A stretch of DNA of 64,000 nt from Nioella sp. MMSF_3534 (GCF_030732985.1 NZ_JASHJX010000017.1:1-64000); one strand, 5' to 3'; numbered from the stretch's first letter, positions 1 to 8,657 are shown. The notes: generated from the sequence alone by a model not told the origin. Translations and numbers: made by a program.

Positions 1-29
1 GGGGGTGTACGGGGGGTGTACGCATGGTG
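1..29. repeat. G-rich tandem repeat, copy A (clipped by window edge)
   Basis: A partial 10-base unit (1-10) and a full 11-base unit GGGGGGTGTAC (11-21) are followed by GCATGGTG (22-29). More G-runs follow at 33-38 and 43-46. The same unit and the same GCATGGTG tail recur at 27952-27992. The element lies just beyond the stop codon of the leftward MATE gene. It may extend to the left of the window. Confidence 0.7.
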
Positions 30-57
30 CACGGGGGGCACCGGGGTGTTTTTGCCC

Positions 58-1449
58 CTACCGGCGGAAGTTGAACAGCTGCGTCAGCCGGGCCTGGCGC
101 TGGAACGGGCGCGGTTCGCTCGGCGGATCCTGGCGCGCAATGACCCGCATCGCCAGCCATCCCGACCACAGCCCGAACATGACCCCGCCAACCGCCTGAC
201 CGATCAGAACCCCCGCCGCGCCGAACCATGCGGCAAACAGCATCACGAAGGGAATCGTTCCCAATGTATGGCGGCCCCAATTGGTCCAGGTGGAGTAAAA
301 GGGATGGCCCAGATTGTTGAAACTGGCGTTTGAGACGAAGATCATCCCGTTGAAAAACCACGCCAAAGCCAACGGTCCGCAGAAGAGATAGACGATCTCC
401 TGCGACAGACCCTCCAGCTCGAACAGTGCCCCGATGGGTCCGCGCAAGACGAACAGCAGCCCCGAGACCACGACCACCACAAGCGCGGTAAAGAGCAGCC
501 CATCCAGATAGGCCCGCCGCACCCGGTCATAGTTCTGTGCTCCGAAATTCTGGCCGATGATGGGCCCGACCGCGCCGGAGAGAGCGAAGATGGTCCCGAA
601 GGCAACCGGGATCAGGCGCCCCACGATGGCCATGCCCGCCACCGCTTCTTCGCCAAACTCCGCCATCGCCCGCGTCACGTAGGCCTGCCCCACCGGCGTC
701 GCCAGTTGGGTCAGGATCGCGGGCAGGGCGAGCGCGAATATGGGTCTGAAATCGCTTGTAAATTCGTCTCTGGTCGGGCGCGCGAAACCACCATAGTGGC
801 GCAGGATCGGATAGAGCGCCGCAGCGGCGATCGACACCCGCGCCGCCACGCTGGCCAGCGCCGCGCCGGTCAGTTCCAGGTCCAGACCGAAGATCAGGAT
901 CGGGTCCAGAACCGCGTTCACCAACCCGCCGATGATGGTCGCATACATCGCCCGCCGCGCCGCGCCATGGGCCCGCAGGATCGCACCGCCGACCATGCCG
1001 ATCAGCAGCAACGGAAGGCTCGGGATGATGATCTGCAAATAGCCGACCGCCAGATCATGCGTCTCGCCGGTTGCCCCCATCAATGTCACGAGGAACCCCA
1101 GATTGACCCACACAATCGCAGCGAAGACCGCACCAAAGGCAAACCCATAGCTCAGCGCCGTCGTTGCTTTCATCCGCGCACCGCTCTCATCCCCGCCGCC
1201 GAGCGCCCGCGCAACGAGCGCGCCCGCCGCAATCGACATGCCGATCCCGAAGGACGAGGTGAAGAACAGGATCGCGCCTGCATAGCCAACGGCAGCAGCG
1301 AGTTCGGCTTTCCCCAGCATCGAGATGAAGATCATGTCGACGAAATCGACAAGGAAGACCGCCATCAGCCCCAGGGATGCCGTCAGCGACATGACCGAGA
1401 TGTGACGGAACAGATTGCCCTGAAGGAAGACCGCGTTTGATTGTGCCAT
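58..1449 (-). CDS. MATE family multidrug/toxin efflux transporter
   Basis: 463-residue polytopic membrane protein, the usual MATE length, with about twelve hydrophobic segments in two halves. Family-like stretches include the N-terminal SVMSLTASLGLMAVFLVD region and a second half beginning around PIFALALPAILTQLATPVGQ. MATE proteins export cationic drugs, dyes or metabolites in exchange for Na+ or H+ across the inner membrane; the substrate here cannot be predicted. The frame is open back to a GTG at 1500, but that adds a hydrophilic tail unlike the family, so the ATG at 1449 is preferred. No strong ribosome site is visible at either start. The gene stands alone, divergent from the lectin gene at 1610. 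Confidence 0.88.
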   Translation of the reverse strand: MAQSNAVFLQGNLFRHISVMSLTASLGLMAVFLVDFVDMIFISMLGKAELAAAVGYAGAILFFTSSFGIGMSIAAGALVARALGGGDESGARMKATTALSYGFAFGAVFAAIVWVNLGFLVTLMGATGETHDLAVGYLQIIIPSLPLLLIGMVGGAILRAHGAARRAMYATIIGGLVNAVLDPILIFGLDLELTGAALASVAARVSIAAAALYPILRHYGGFARPTRDEFTSDFRPIFALALPAILTQLATPVGQAYVTRAMAEFGEEAVAGMAIVGRLIPVAFGTIFALSGAVGPIIGQNFGAQNYDRVRRAYLDGLLFTALVVVVVSGLLFVLRGPIGALFELEGLSQEIVYLFCGPLALAWFFNGMIFVSNASFNNLGHPFYSTWTNWGRHTLGTIPFVMLFAAWFGAAGVLIGQAVGGVMFGLWSGWLAMRVIARQDPPSEPRPFQRQARLTQLFNFRR

Positions 1450-1609
1450 CCCGCGTTTCTGCCACGGCGGGTGCATCACCGCCATTCCGTAATTCTGCAC
1501 ATAGCTCTGTCAGACCGGCGCGATTGGGGGATTCACCCTACGGCATCGCGGGATGCAGCCGGGCATAAGGGTGTCAGACAGCAACAGCACCCAAACCGGA
1601 GACAGACCC

Positions 1610-1975
1610 ATGACCATCCTTCACCGCACCGCCATCGCCCTGACCCTCGCCGCAACCTCTGCCGCCCTGCCCGCCTTTGCCGAGAACATCGAGGCCGGCC
1701 CGATCTGGAACCAAGGCCACGCCAACCAGGTCTGCCCTGCCGTTGCCCAGGCTCATGGCGGCGAATGGACCGGCCATTGGTGGACGACCGTCCCGAATGA
1801 AATGTCGGTCTGCCAGATCCAGATGCCCGCCCGCACCGTCGAGGCAGGCCCGATCTGGAACCAGCAGCACGCCGAACAGGTCTGCCCCGCCATCGCCCAT
1901 TCCCACGGGGCCGAATGGACGGGCCATTGGTGGACCACGGTCTGGAACGAGATGTCCGTCTGCCAGATCCGCTGA
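1610..1975 (+). CDS. Secreted MVL-type mannan-binding lectin-like protein, two tandem domains
   Basis: 121 residues. Residues 1-24 are a signal peptide ending in AFA. The mature protein is two nearly identical repeats offset by 50 residues: EAGPIWNQ.HA.QVCPA..(H)G.EWTGHWWTTV..NEMSVCQI. This matches the repeat of the Microcystis viridis lectin (MVL), which binds high-mannose glycans through AGP(L/I)W and GQW-type elements. Cysteines at 42, 68, 92 and 118 give one pair per repeat; the cyanobacterial lectin, as recalled, lacks them, so periplasmic disulfides are likely. The ATG at 1610 follows a GGAGA ribosome site, and upstream codons are discarded. A terminator follows at 2014. Glycan binding is inferred from the family. 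Confidence 0.82.
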   Translation: MTILHRTAIALTLAATSAALPAFAENIEAGPIWNQGHANQVCPAVAQAHGGEWTGHWWTTVPNEMSVCQIQMPARTVEAGPIWNQQHAEQVCPAIAHSHGAEWTGHWWTTVWNEMSVCQIR

Positions 1976-2013
1976 TCCCCTCTTTCCTCCCAAGCCATTT
2001 TCCATGACGCGCG

Positions 2014-2045
2014 CGCCCCGGTCACCCTGCCGGGGCGTTATTTTC
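2014..2045 (+). terminator. Rho-independent terminator after the lectin gene
   Basis: Perfect 8-base inverted repeat CGCCCCGG (2014-2021) and CCGGGGCG (2030-2037) with an 8-base loop, followed by TTATTTTC. It lies 39 bases past the stop codon of the lectin gene. Confidence 0.85.
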
Positions 2046-2240
2046 TTGGGGCGCGGAGAACTGAGGGAACTTCCTTTTCACATTTCGGGGAAAGACCATT
2101 CTTGAGTGACCGGAATTAGTTGCTGGCAAGTTTGGCCATAGTGGACGTTCGCCTGCAATAACTCGAAACTCGTGGTTGCATCATCGCCTCAAATAGCGGC
2201 CCACTACAAGACAAGTTCAAGTAGCCATGGAGTTGATGGA

Positions 2241-2840
2241 ATGTCGATAGGGGTTCAGATACGCGACGATGACGGTTCTCTGTATTTTGAGACAAGTGCC
2301 CGAGTTCTAAATGGGGTGCCAGACTTCGCGGCCAAGATGGGCGAAGTCTCAGCCGCTTGGGCTTTTGCAGAGGGGCATCTCGGATGCGTGTACGCAGAAT
2401 TGCTCGAAACAACACCAGAACAAGCAATTCAGCAGCTTGGCAAGGACGGGGCACAGCGTCTTACGGACAAGGCAAGGAAGTTTGCATGCACCAGACTGAA
2501 TGATGATGACCTAGCTTCGCTGATTGAGCTTCTCGAACGGATGGACAAAGTGCGCTGCCAACGAAATCGTGTTCAGCATGACCTCTGGAGCTGGCGAGTC
2601 GGGGATAATAGTGCGCTTTACGCGGTGCACGTCGACAGCTACAGGCAGTTACTGCTTGAAGTGATACATAATAAGAATGAGCCCAACGGAGCCAAACTAG
2701 CTATTCATGCCGCTGATCGGTATGCCATGAAGGCCGAAAATAGATTTACGCTGCAGAATCTAGAAGAATTGCGATCGGAGATAGAGTCAGTTTCGATCGG
2801 ACTCTTTGAGTTCTTCTTGAATAGGGTCGGTAGCAAATAG
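2241..2840 (+). CDS. HEPN-like hypothetical protein, atypical composition
   Basis: 199 residues, soluble, largely helical, no signal peptide. I do not recognise a named family. Residues 108-113 read RNRVQH inside an amphipathic helical stretch, which fits the R-x4-6-H signature of HEPN ribonuclease domains, but the match is short. Codon use and base composition are visibly more AT-rich than the neighbours (for example tagatttacg, catgccgctg), a sign of horizontal acquisition. The frame is open from a GTG at 2172. The ATG at 2241 is chosen because GGAG lies about 10 bases upstream and the 23 extra residues are low-complexity. No antitoxin-like partner or other defence gene adjoins it. It sits between two MVL-type lectin genes. 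Confidence 0.55.
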   Translation: MSIGVQIRDDDGSLYFETSARVLNGVPDFAAKMGEVSAAWAFAEGHLGCVYAELLETTPEQAIQQLGKDGAQRLTDKARKFACTRLNDDDLASLIELLERMDKVRCQRNRVQHDLWSWRVGDNSALYAVHVDSYRQLLLEVIHNKNEPNGAKLAIHAADRYAMKAENRFTLQNLEELRSEIESVSIGLFEFFLNRVGSK

Positions 2841-3036
2841 CTACTTCAGCGCAGTCACCAGCATGAACGAGTAATCATAGGAGCAGGCTTTTGCCCACCT
2901 GGATGTCAACTGAGCGCACTACAGATGCATTCTCGGGCCTCGGCTGAGTATAGCCAATGGGGGATCAACCCCAGGGCTATCGTGCAGGTTGGCGGGCATG
3001 GTGATCTCAACGAAACACCAGTCCAGGAGAACCCCG

Positions 3037-3417
3037 ATGTTCCGCACCATGCTCACCACCGCCGCAATCGCCCTGACCCTTTCTACCGCCACAGCCTCCG
3101 CCGAAATCCGTCGGGTCAATATCGAGGCCCTGTACGAGGCAGAGGCCCTCATCCTCTGCAACATGCTGGCCGATGAGGAAGGCGCCACAAGCCGTGGCAG
3201 CGTCCGCAACGTGGATTATTTCCTCTACGAATGCCGCTTCGATGCGCCCGCGATGCGCAATATCACGGTCGAGGTCATGCCGCTGCTGCACGTGGCACAG
3301 GCCCGCCCCGTCTGCCGCGATGCCGCCCGCGACCGCAATGGCACCTGGACCGGCGACTGGAACGGCAACGGAGCCTTTGCCCCCGGCACCTGCACCATTC
3401 GCGTTCCCGCAGGCTAG
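3037..3417 (+). CDS. Secreted degenerate MVL-like four-cysteine protein
   Basis: 126 residues. Residues 1-22 are a signal peptide (cleavage after ASA). The second half carries VEVMPLLHVAQARPVC...NGTWTGDWNGN...CTI, which lines up with the VEAGPIWNQQHAEQVC...EWTGHWW...CQI repeat of the lectin at 1610. The first half (NIEALYEAEALILC...FLYEC) is a more decayed copy. Cysteines at 41, 66, 93 and 119 are spaced almost exactly as the four of the first lectin. The AGP(I)W sugar-contact element is lost in both halves, so mannose binding is doubtful. The ATG at 3037 has AGGAGA 7 bases upstream. The gene ends 1 base before the convergent gltX stop. Confidence 0.6.
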   Translation: MFRTMLTTAAIALTLSTATASAEIRRVNIEALYEAEALILCNMLADEEGATSRGSVRNVDYFLYECRFDAPAMRNITVEVMPLLHVAQARPVCRDAARDRNGTWTGDWNGNGAFAPGTCTIRVPAG

Positions 3418-3418
3418 G

Positions 3419-4741
3419 TCAGAGCGCCGGCTTCTTCTGCAGAAGCTGCATCACGTCGGCCATTTCCGGCCCCCGCTCCAGCCCCGTCACCGCCTTGCGA
3501 AGCGGCATGAAGAGGCCCTTGCCCTTGCGGCCCGTGGCCTCTTTCACCGCGTCGGTCCAGCTTTTCCAGGTGTCGGCGGAATAGGGCGGTTCGGGCAGCA
3601 TGTCGAAGGCCTCTGCCACGAATTCCCGATCCTCATCAGCGACCAGAGGCGTCGCCCCGTCGCGGAACAGGTGCCACCAGCCCGCGATGTCGTGGCGGGT
3701 GGTGATGTTGGCGCGGGCGACGTTCCAGAAGGTCTCTGCCAGATCGTCAGGCACGCCGATTTCCGCGACCTGATCGGCCACGGCCGACAGGGGCTGCGTG
3801 TGCAGATAGCGCGCGGTCAGCGGGTAGAGATCGTCCACGTCGAACTTGGTGGGCGCGGACCCGAAATGGTTGAGGTCGAAGCCTTCCGCCAGTTGGTCCA
3901 GCGTCTCGCACAGCTCAATCGGTTGAGAGGAGCCGAGCCGCGCCATGTGGGACAGAAGCGCCATCGGCTCCACCCCGTTTTCGCGCAGATCCTTCAGCGC
4001 CAGCGTGCCGAGGCGTTTGGACAGCGCCTCCCCCTGCGGGCCGGTCAGCAGCGAATGGTGCGCGAAGGACGGCGCGCTGAATCCGAGCGCTTCCATGATC
4101 TGGATCTGCGTCGCGGTGTTGGTCACGTGGTCGGACCCGCGCACCACATGGGTCACGCCCATATCGGTATCATCCACCACCGACGCGATGGTATAAAGCA
4201 CCTGCCCATCCTGCCGGATCAGCACCGGGTCAGAGACAGAGGCCGCATCAATCGACAGATCGCCAAGGATACCGTCGGTCCACTCGATCCGTTCATGGTT
4301 CAGCTTGAAGCGCCAGACACCCTGCCCGCGCTCGGCCCGCATCGCGTCCTTTTCCTCGTCCGACAGCTTCAGCGCGGCGCGGTCATAGACCGGCGGCTGG
4401 CCCATATTGAGCTGCTTCTTGCGCTTGAGATCCAGTTCCGTGGGCGTTTCCCACGCCTCGTAGAACCGGCCCTTCTCGCGCAGCTCATCGGCGGCGGCGG
4501 CGTAGCGGTCCAGCCGCTCCGACTGTTTCTCGATCCGGTCCCAGGTCAGCCCCAGCCACTCCAGATCACGCTGGATCTGATCCGCATATTCCTGCTTGGA
4601 CCGCTCCGGGTCGGTATCATCAAGGCGCAGGATGAACTGCCCCCCGGCCTTCTTGGCGATCAGGAAATTGAACAGCGCTGTGCGCAGGTTCCCGACATGC
4701 AGATACCCGGTGGGGGACGGGGCGAAACGGGTGACGGTCAT
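3419..4741 (-). CDS. gltX: Glutamyl-tRNA synthetase
   Basis: 440 residues; charges tRNA with glutamate in the cytoplasm. The N-terminus TRFAPSPTGYLHVGNLRTALFN contains the class I HIGH-type motif (HVGN). The second class I signature reads EALSKRLG where KMSKS/KLSKR is usual. Alphaproteobacteria often carry two GltX paralogues, and this length and the ALSKR signature suit the second, shorter type. It may therefore charge tRNA-Gln or a subset of tRNAs, but that cannot be decided here. The gene is convergent with the secreted-protein gene at 3037. Confidence 0.93.
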   Translation of the reverse strand: MTVTRFAPSPTGYLHVGNLRTALFNFLIAKKAGGQFILRLDDTDPERSKQEYADQIQRDLEWLGLTWDRIEKQSERLDRYAAAADELREKGRFYEAWETPTELDLKRKKQLNMGQPPVYDRAALKLSDEEKDAMRAERGQGVWRFKLNHERIEWTDGILGDLSIDAASVSDPVLIRQDGQVLYTIASVVDDTDMGVTHVVRGSDHVTNTATQIQIMEALGFSAPSFAHHSLLTGPQGEALSKRLGTLALKDLRENGVEPMALLSHMARLGSSQPIELCETLDQLAEGFDLNHFGSAPTKFDVDDLYPLTARYLHTQPLSAVADQVAEIGVPDDLAETFWNVARANITTRHDIAGWWHLFRDGATPLVADEDREFVAEAFDMLPEPPYSADTWKSWTDAVKEATGRKGKGLFMPLRKAVTGLERGPEMADVMQLLQKKPAL

Positions 4742-4811
4742 GGGTCTCGGACTCCTTCGGATCGGGGCGATGCTGTTTCACACACGCGCGCGAATGTCCA
4801 TGGAAAGCTGC

Positions 4812-6074
4812 TTACCTGTCGCGCGGTGTCCAGTCGGCCGGCGGCGCATTCCGGCGATTGAGGCGCAGGGCAAGGCCGCAGGCCACACCGACCCCGATGG
4901 CAATGGTCAGATCGGCCAGAACGGTCAGAACAAGCGTAAGCAGCAGCAGGAACAGATCCGCGCGCGGCAGGGTCGCATGGGCGCGCCAATGTTGCGGCTC
5001 GCTCATGTTCCAGGCGGTCAACAGCAGCAGCCCGGCAAGCGCGGGCATCGCGAGGTATCCCGCAAGGGGCGCGGCGACCAGCATCACCAGAAGGATCGTC
5101 AATGCATGGATCAACCCCGCCACGGGGGTCTTGCCCCCGGCCCGCACATTGGTCGCCGTCCGCGCAATCGCCCCAGTGGCGGGCAGGCCGCCGAAGAGAG
5201 CCGAGCCGATATTGGCAAATCCCTGCGCCAGAACCTCGGCATTGGATCGGTGGCGACTGCCGATCATGCGATCGGCCACCATCGCGGACAGCAGCGATTC
5301 GACCCCGGCCAGAAAGGCGATAATGAAGGCGGAGGGCAGAAGTTCGATCACCCGATCATAGGTCATCTCCGGCAGATGCGGCACCGGCAGGGTAGAGGGC
5401 AGATCCCCGAAGCGGGACCGGATCGTGTCGACCGGCAGATCCAAAAAGGCGACCAAAGCCGAGGTGACCGCAACCGCCACGATCAGGCCGGGAAGGCGCG
5501 GAAACATCCGGCGCAGCACCACAATCAGACCCATGGTCACCCCGCCGATCGCCAGCGACGCGGTGTTAAGGCTGTCGCGGGCGATCCACATTTCGTGCAG
5601 CTTCTCAAAGAATTCCGCCGGGACCTCGGCCATCTCCAGCCCCATGAAATCCTTCAGCTGGCTGACCGCAATGATCACCGCGATGCCAATGGTAAACCCG
5701 TGGATCACCGGTTCCGGCACATAAGCGATCAGGCGTCCGGCGCGCAGAAACCCCGCCACAACCAGCATCACACCCGCCATCAGCGTTGCCAGCACCAGCC
5801 CGTCAAATCCATGCGCGGCAATGACCCCGTAAACGACGACAATGAACGCCCCGGTCGGCCCGCCGATCTGCACGCGGCTGCCGCCCAGAAGCGAGATCAG
5901 AAAGCCCCCGACAATCGCCGTGATCAGCCCCGTCGCAGGATCGGCCCCGGAGGCAATCGCGATGGCGAGGCTGAGCGGCAGGGCCACCATGGCCACGGTC
6001 ACACCCGCCGCAAGGTCGCGCAGAAACAGCGGCCCGCTATAGCTTTGCATCGTGGTGATCAGCTTGGGTGTCAT
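4812..6074 (-). CDS. SulP family anion transporter lacking a STAS domain
   Basis: 420 residues, almost wholly membrane segments. The start MTPKLITTMQSYSGPLFLRDLAAGVTVAMVALPLSLAIA is typical of SulP/SLC26 proteins, as is the central GGLPATGAIARTATN stretch. SulP proteins move sulfate, bicarbonate or dicarboxylates. Most bacterial members are 500 residues or more with a cytoplasmic C-terminal STAS domain. This one stops after the last membrane helix (ADLTIAIGVGVACGLALRL) and a short charged tail, so STAS control is absent. The ATG at 6074 is the natural start; the same frame runs open upstream but encodes nothing membrane-like. Substrate unknown. Confidence 0.82.
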   Translation of the reverse strand: MTPKLITTMQSYSGPLFLRDLAAGVTVAMVALPLSLAIAIASGADPATGLITAIVGGFLISLLGGSRVQIGGPTGAFIVVVYGVIAAHGFDGLVLATLMAGVMLVVAGFLRAGRLIAYVPEPVIHGFTIGIAVIIAVSQLKDFMGLEMAEVPAEFFEKLHEMWIARDSLNTASLAIGGVTMGLIVVLRRMFPRLPGLIVAVAVTSALVAFLDLPVDTIRSRFGDLPSTLPVPHLPEMTYDRVIELLPSAFIIAFLAGVESLLSAMVADRMIGSRHRSNAEVLAQGFANIGSALFGGLPATGAIARTATNVRAGGKTPVAGLIHALTILLVMLVAAPLAGYLAMPALAGLLLLTAWNMSEPQHWRAHATLPRADLFLLLLTLVLTVLADLTIAIGVGVACGLALRLNRRNAPPADWTPRDR

Positions 6075-6218
6075 GGCGCAAGTATTCGCAGGGCAATGCC
6101 TTCGGCAAGTGGTCTCTTTGCCGCCCGCCCCCCTGGTATCAAGTTTGCGTGACGAAGCGCCAGGGGGCCGAATTTGTTCTATCTTCCCAGTGGTACACGC
6201 CAAAGAGGAGTTTGCCGC

Positions 6219-7139
6219 ATGTCCCGCCTGAACCGTCGCTCGCTTCTGTCCATCTCGCTGGCCGCGCCGCTTATCGGCACCGCTGCGGCCCGCACCGCGC
6301 AGGCCGAGGCCCCCGCCATGGGGGCCTCTTTCGCACAGCACCGACGATTTACACTCGGATCGTTCGAGGTGACCACCCTGCTGGCCGGAACAACCCCGCG
6401 CGAGAATCCGCAAGGCATTTTCGGTACCAATGTCTCGCCCGAGGAATTCGCCGAGGTCAGCGCCGCGAATTTCCTCTCGACCGAGGTCTCGCAGTTCTTC
6501 TTTACGCCGGTTGTGGTGAATACAGGGGCAGAGGTCATCCTGTTCGACACCGGCCTCAACCCTGATGGCATCACCGGGGCGCTTTCTGCGGCGGGCTACA
6601 GCCCCGATCAGGTGGATATCGTCGTGATCACCCATATGCATGGCGACCATATCGGCGGGTTGTCCGATGGCGCGACCCCGACCTTCCCCAATGCCCGCTA
6701 TGTGACGGGACGGGCCGAATTCGACCATTGGGACATGTCAGGCAACGAAGGCTTTGAAGGCAAGGTGCGCCCGCTGGCTGAAAACATGGCCTTCCTCGAG
6801 GCGGATCAGGACGTGGTGACCGGCATCACCTCGGTCGCTGCCCAAGGTCATACGCCCGGCCACATGGGCTATCACATCGAAAGCGACGGCGCGCGGCTGA
6901 TGCTGTTTGCCGATCTCGCCAATCACCCCGTCTGGTCGCTGGCCCGCCCGGATTGGGAGGTGCGCTTTGACATGGACAAGGAAATGGCCGCCGAAAGCCG
7001 CCGCCGCGTGCTTGGCATGATCGCCGCCGACCGCATCCCTGCCATAGGCTACCACATGCCCTTCCCTGCACTCGGCTTCGTCGAGGCGGCTGGCGACGGG
7101 TTCCGGTGGGTGCCGGAACAGGGGCAGTTCATGTCCTGA
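6219..7139 (+). CDS. Tat-exported metallo-beta-lactamase-fold hydrolase
   Basis: 306 residues. The N-terminus MSRLNRRSLLSISLAAPL has a twin-arginine signal with a hydrophobic stretch and cleavage near AQA (residue 29), so a folded, metal-loaded enzyme is sent to the periplasm. The fold is shown by ITHMHGDHIGG (H139, H141, D143, H144), then a TPGHMGYH stretch and FADLANH, the later metal ligands. This arrangement is shared by lactonases, glyoxalase II-like and other hydrolases; the substrate is not predictable. The ATG at 6219 is preceded by AGAGGAG at 6204-6210. It is divergent from the SulP gene, with a 144-base shared upstream region. Confidence 0.85.
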   Translation: MSRLNRRSLLSISLAAPLIGTAAARTAQAEAPAMGASFAQHRRFTLGSFEVTTLLAGTTPRENPQGIFGTNVSPEEFAEVSAANFLSTEVSQFFFTPVVVNTGAEVILFDTGLNPDGITGALSAAGYSPDQVDIVVITHMHGDHIGGLSDGATPTFPNARYVTGRAEFDHWDMSGNEGFEGKVRPLAENMAFLEADQDVVTGITSVAAQGHTPGHMGYHIESDGARLMLFADLANHPVWSLARPDWEVRFDMDKEMAAESRRRVLGMIAADRIPAIGYHMPFPALGFVEAAGDGFRWVPEQGQFMS

Positions 7140-7178
7140 CCTCTTTCCAAGGCCCGTGTCGTGCCGCAAAAGGGGGCT

Positions 7179-7586
7179 ATGACCGACTGGACCTCCTGCA
7201 TGCCCCCTGACCTCGCTGCGTTCGAGGCGATGGCCGAGGCCGCGCGACAGGCGTTGCCGGAGCCCTATCGCCGCGCGGCCATGCAGGTGGCGCTGAGGGT
7301 CGAGGATTTCGCCAGCGACGAGATGCTGGACGCGTTGGAGATCGAGAACCCGTATGAGCTGACCGGGCTCTATGAAGGCATCCCGCTGACCGAAAAATCG
7401 GTGATGGATCAACCGATGGGGCCGGATGTGATCTGGCTCTTTCGCCGGGCGATTCTGGAGGAATGGGCAGATCGGGGCGATATCCCGCTTGGCCACCTGA
7501 TTGGCCATGTGCTTGTGCATGAGCTTGCCCATCACTTCGGCTGGTCCGACGCGGATATCGCCGAGATTGACCCGTGGTGGGAGTAA
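7179..7586 (+). CDS. Zincin-like metallopeptidase family protein (DUF1025 type)
   Basis: 135 residues, no signal peptide. The zinc-binding helix HELAHH (H114, E115, H118) is followed by FGWSDADIAEID, the usual C-terminal end of this small family; the phrase ENPYELTGLYEGIPLTEKS is also characteristic. Family members have a minimal zincin fold, and their targets are mostly unknown. The ATG at 7179 is preferred over an in-frame GTG at 7161 because AAAGGGGG lies directly upstream of the ATG. Same strand as the flanking genes, with short gaps. Confidence 0.82.
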   Translation: MTDWTSCMPPDLAAFEAMAEAARQALPEPYRRAAMQVALRVEDFASDEMLDALEIENPYELTGLYEGIPLTEKSVMDQPMGPDVIWLFRRAILEEWADRGDIPLGHLIGHVLVHELAHHFGWSDADIAEIDPWWE

Positions 7587-7623
7587 TGCTTGACCCGCGC
7601 GGCGCGGCGCGCAAGCTGACCGC

Positions 7624-8226
7624 ATGCGTATTCTGTTCTGCCTTTTCCTGATGACCGGCGCGGCCCTGGCCGACCCCTGCACTCAATCGCCCCGCGCCTT
7701 CTGGTCCGAGGCCTGTGCCGACCCGCTGACCCGAGCCGTTACTCTGGAGATGGAGGCGCTGATAGCTGAGGTTCGCGAAACGCCCGGTCTGCATCCCGGC
7801 ACCTGGGCCGCGCTCGGGCTGCGCGCCGAGATGGTTTATCTCGAACTCGATGCCTGTCTTGGAACCGATATCCCAACTGCCTGCATGCTGCCCATTGCTG
7901 CCCGCCATGTTGCGGAGCTGCTGGAGGGGGCCTATCTGAACGGCGAACGCGAGGGGCTGGCGCGCGGACCGGTCGATCTGCTCTGCCCGGAATACGCGCG
8001 CCCGTTCCATCTGACCCGTTTCGACACCGACCCGGCGATGATCTGGATATCCCCCGGCTATGCGCTGCTGACGCGAGACACCGCCGCGCAAAACGTGGTT
8101 TATGGCGGACGCAGTGCGGAGGGCACCATTGATCTGGGGATCACCCCTGCGGGGCAAGTCGTGCTGACCGGCCTGTCCTCGCGCCCGATGCCCTGCATGA
8201 TCGCGGACGACAGCCTGCTTCGCTAG
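7624..8226 (+). CDS. Secreted hypothetical protein
   Basis: 200 residues. Residues 1-16 (MRILFCLFLMTGAALA) form a short signal peptide. The mature part has six cysteines, suggesting disulfides in the periplasm, and no recognisable catalytic motif or membrane segment. I do not recognise the family. The 3' end overlaps the convergent DUF1801 gene by 4 bases. Only 37 bases separate it from the metallopeptidase gene, so the two could be co-transcribed. Confidence 0.68.
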   Translation: MRILFCLFLMTGAALADPCTQSPRAFWSEACADPLTRAVTLEMEALIAEVRETPGLHPGTWAALGLRAEMVYLELDACLGTDIPTACMLPIAARHVAELLEGAYLNGEREGLARGPVDLLCPEYARPFHLTRFDTDPAMIWISPGYALLTRDTAAQNVVYGGRSAEGTIDLGITPAGQVVLTGLSSRPMPCMIADDSLLR

Positions 8227-8657
8227 GTCGGTTCTACCGGCCACCGCTGTCCAAGGTCGTTCAGCCCCGCGCGAATCAGTTCCTCAAGCACGTCGAGGTC
8301 GATATCGGCCAGTTTGTTCACATAGAGGCAGGATTTGCCGATCCTGTGCTTCCCGAGCCGGTCGAGGGTCGCCCCGAAATCCGCATAACCCGGCATGATG
8401 TAGATCGACAGATTGGCCTTGCGGGGGCTGAAACCGGTGGCCAGAAAATCGCCCTCGCGCCCGCTGTCATAGATGTAGTGATACTGCCCGTAGCCGATGA
8501 TTGTCGGTCCCCACATGCAGGGTTGAAACCCTGTTACGCGGCGAAAGAGCTTGTCCAGCGCTTCAGCATCTGCGCGGCGGGTCGGATGCTGAAGCGCCGC
8601 AATGAAGTCGGCGGGGTCGACGGGCGTGACCGTGGTCTTGTTCTCTGCCTTCGGCAT
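8223..8657 (-). CDS. DUF1801 domain protein
   Basis: 144 residues, cytoplasmic. The order of conserved stretches (DPADFIAALQHPTRRADAEALDKLFRRVTG, MWGPTIIGYGQYHY, GFSPRKANLSIYIM, GKHRIGKSCLYVNKLADID) matches the small YdhG-like DUF1801 family, whose biochemical role is unknown. The ATG at 8657 has an ideal AGGAGG 7 bases upstream, so the open frame back to 8675 is not used. Monocistronic. Confidence 0.85.
   Translation of the reverse strand: MPKAENKTTVTPVDPADFIAALQHPTRRADAEALDKLFRRVTGFQPCMWGPTIIGYGQYHYIYDSGREGDFLATGFSPRKANLSIYIMPGYADFGATLDRLGKHRIGKSCLYVNKLADIDLDVLEELIRAGLNDLGQRWPVEPT

Noticed and set aside
4812-6728. The full 638-codon version of the SulP frame
   Set aside because: The first 218 codons lie antisense to the metallo-hydrolase gene and in its promoter and are not membrane-like; the ATG at 6074 gives the family start.
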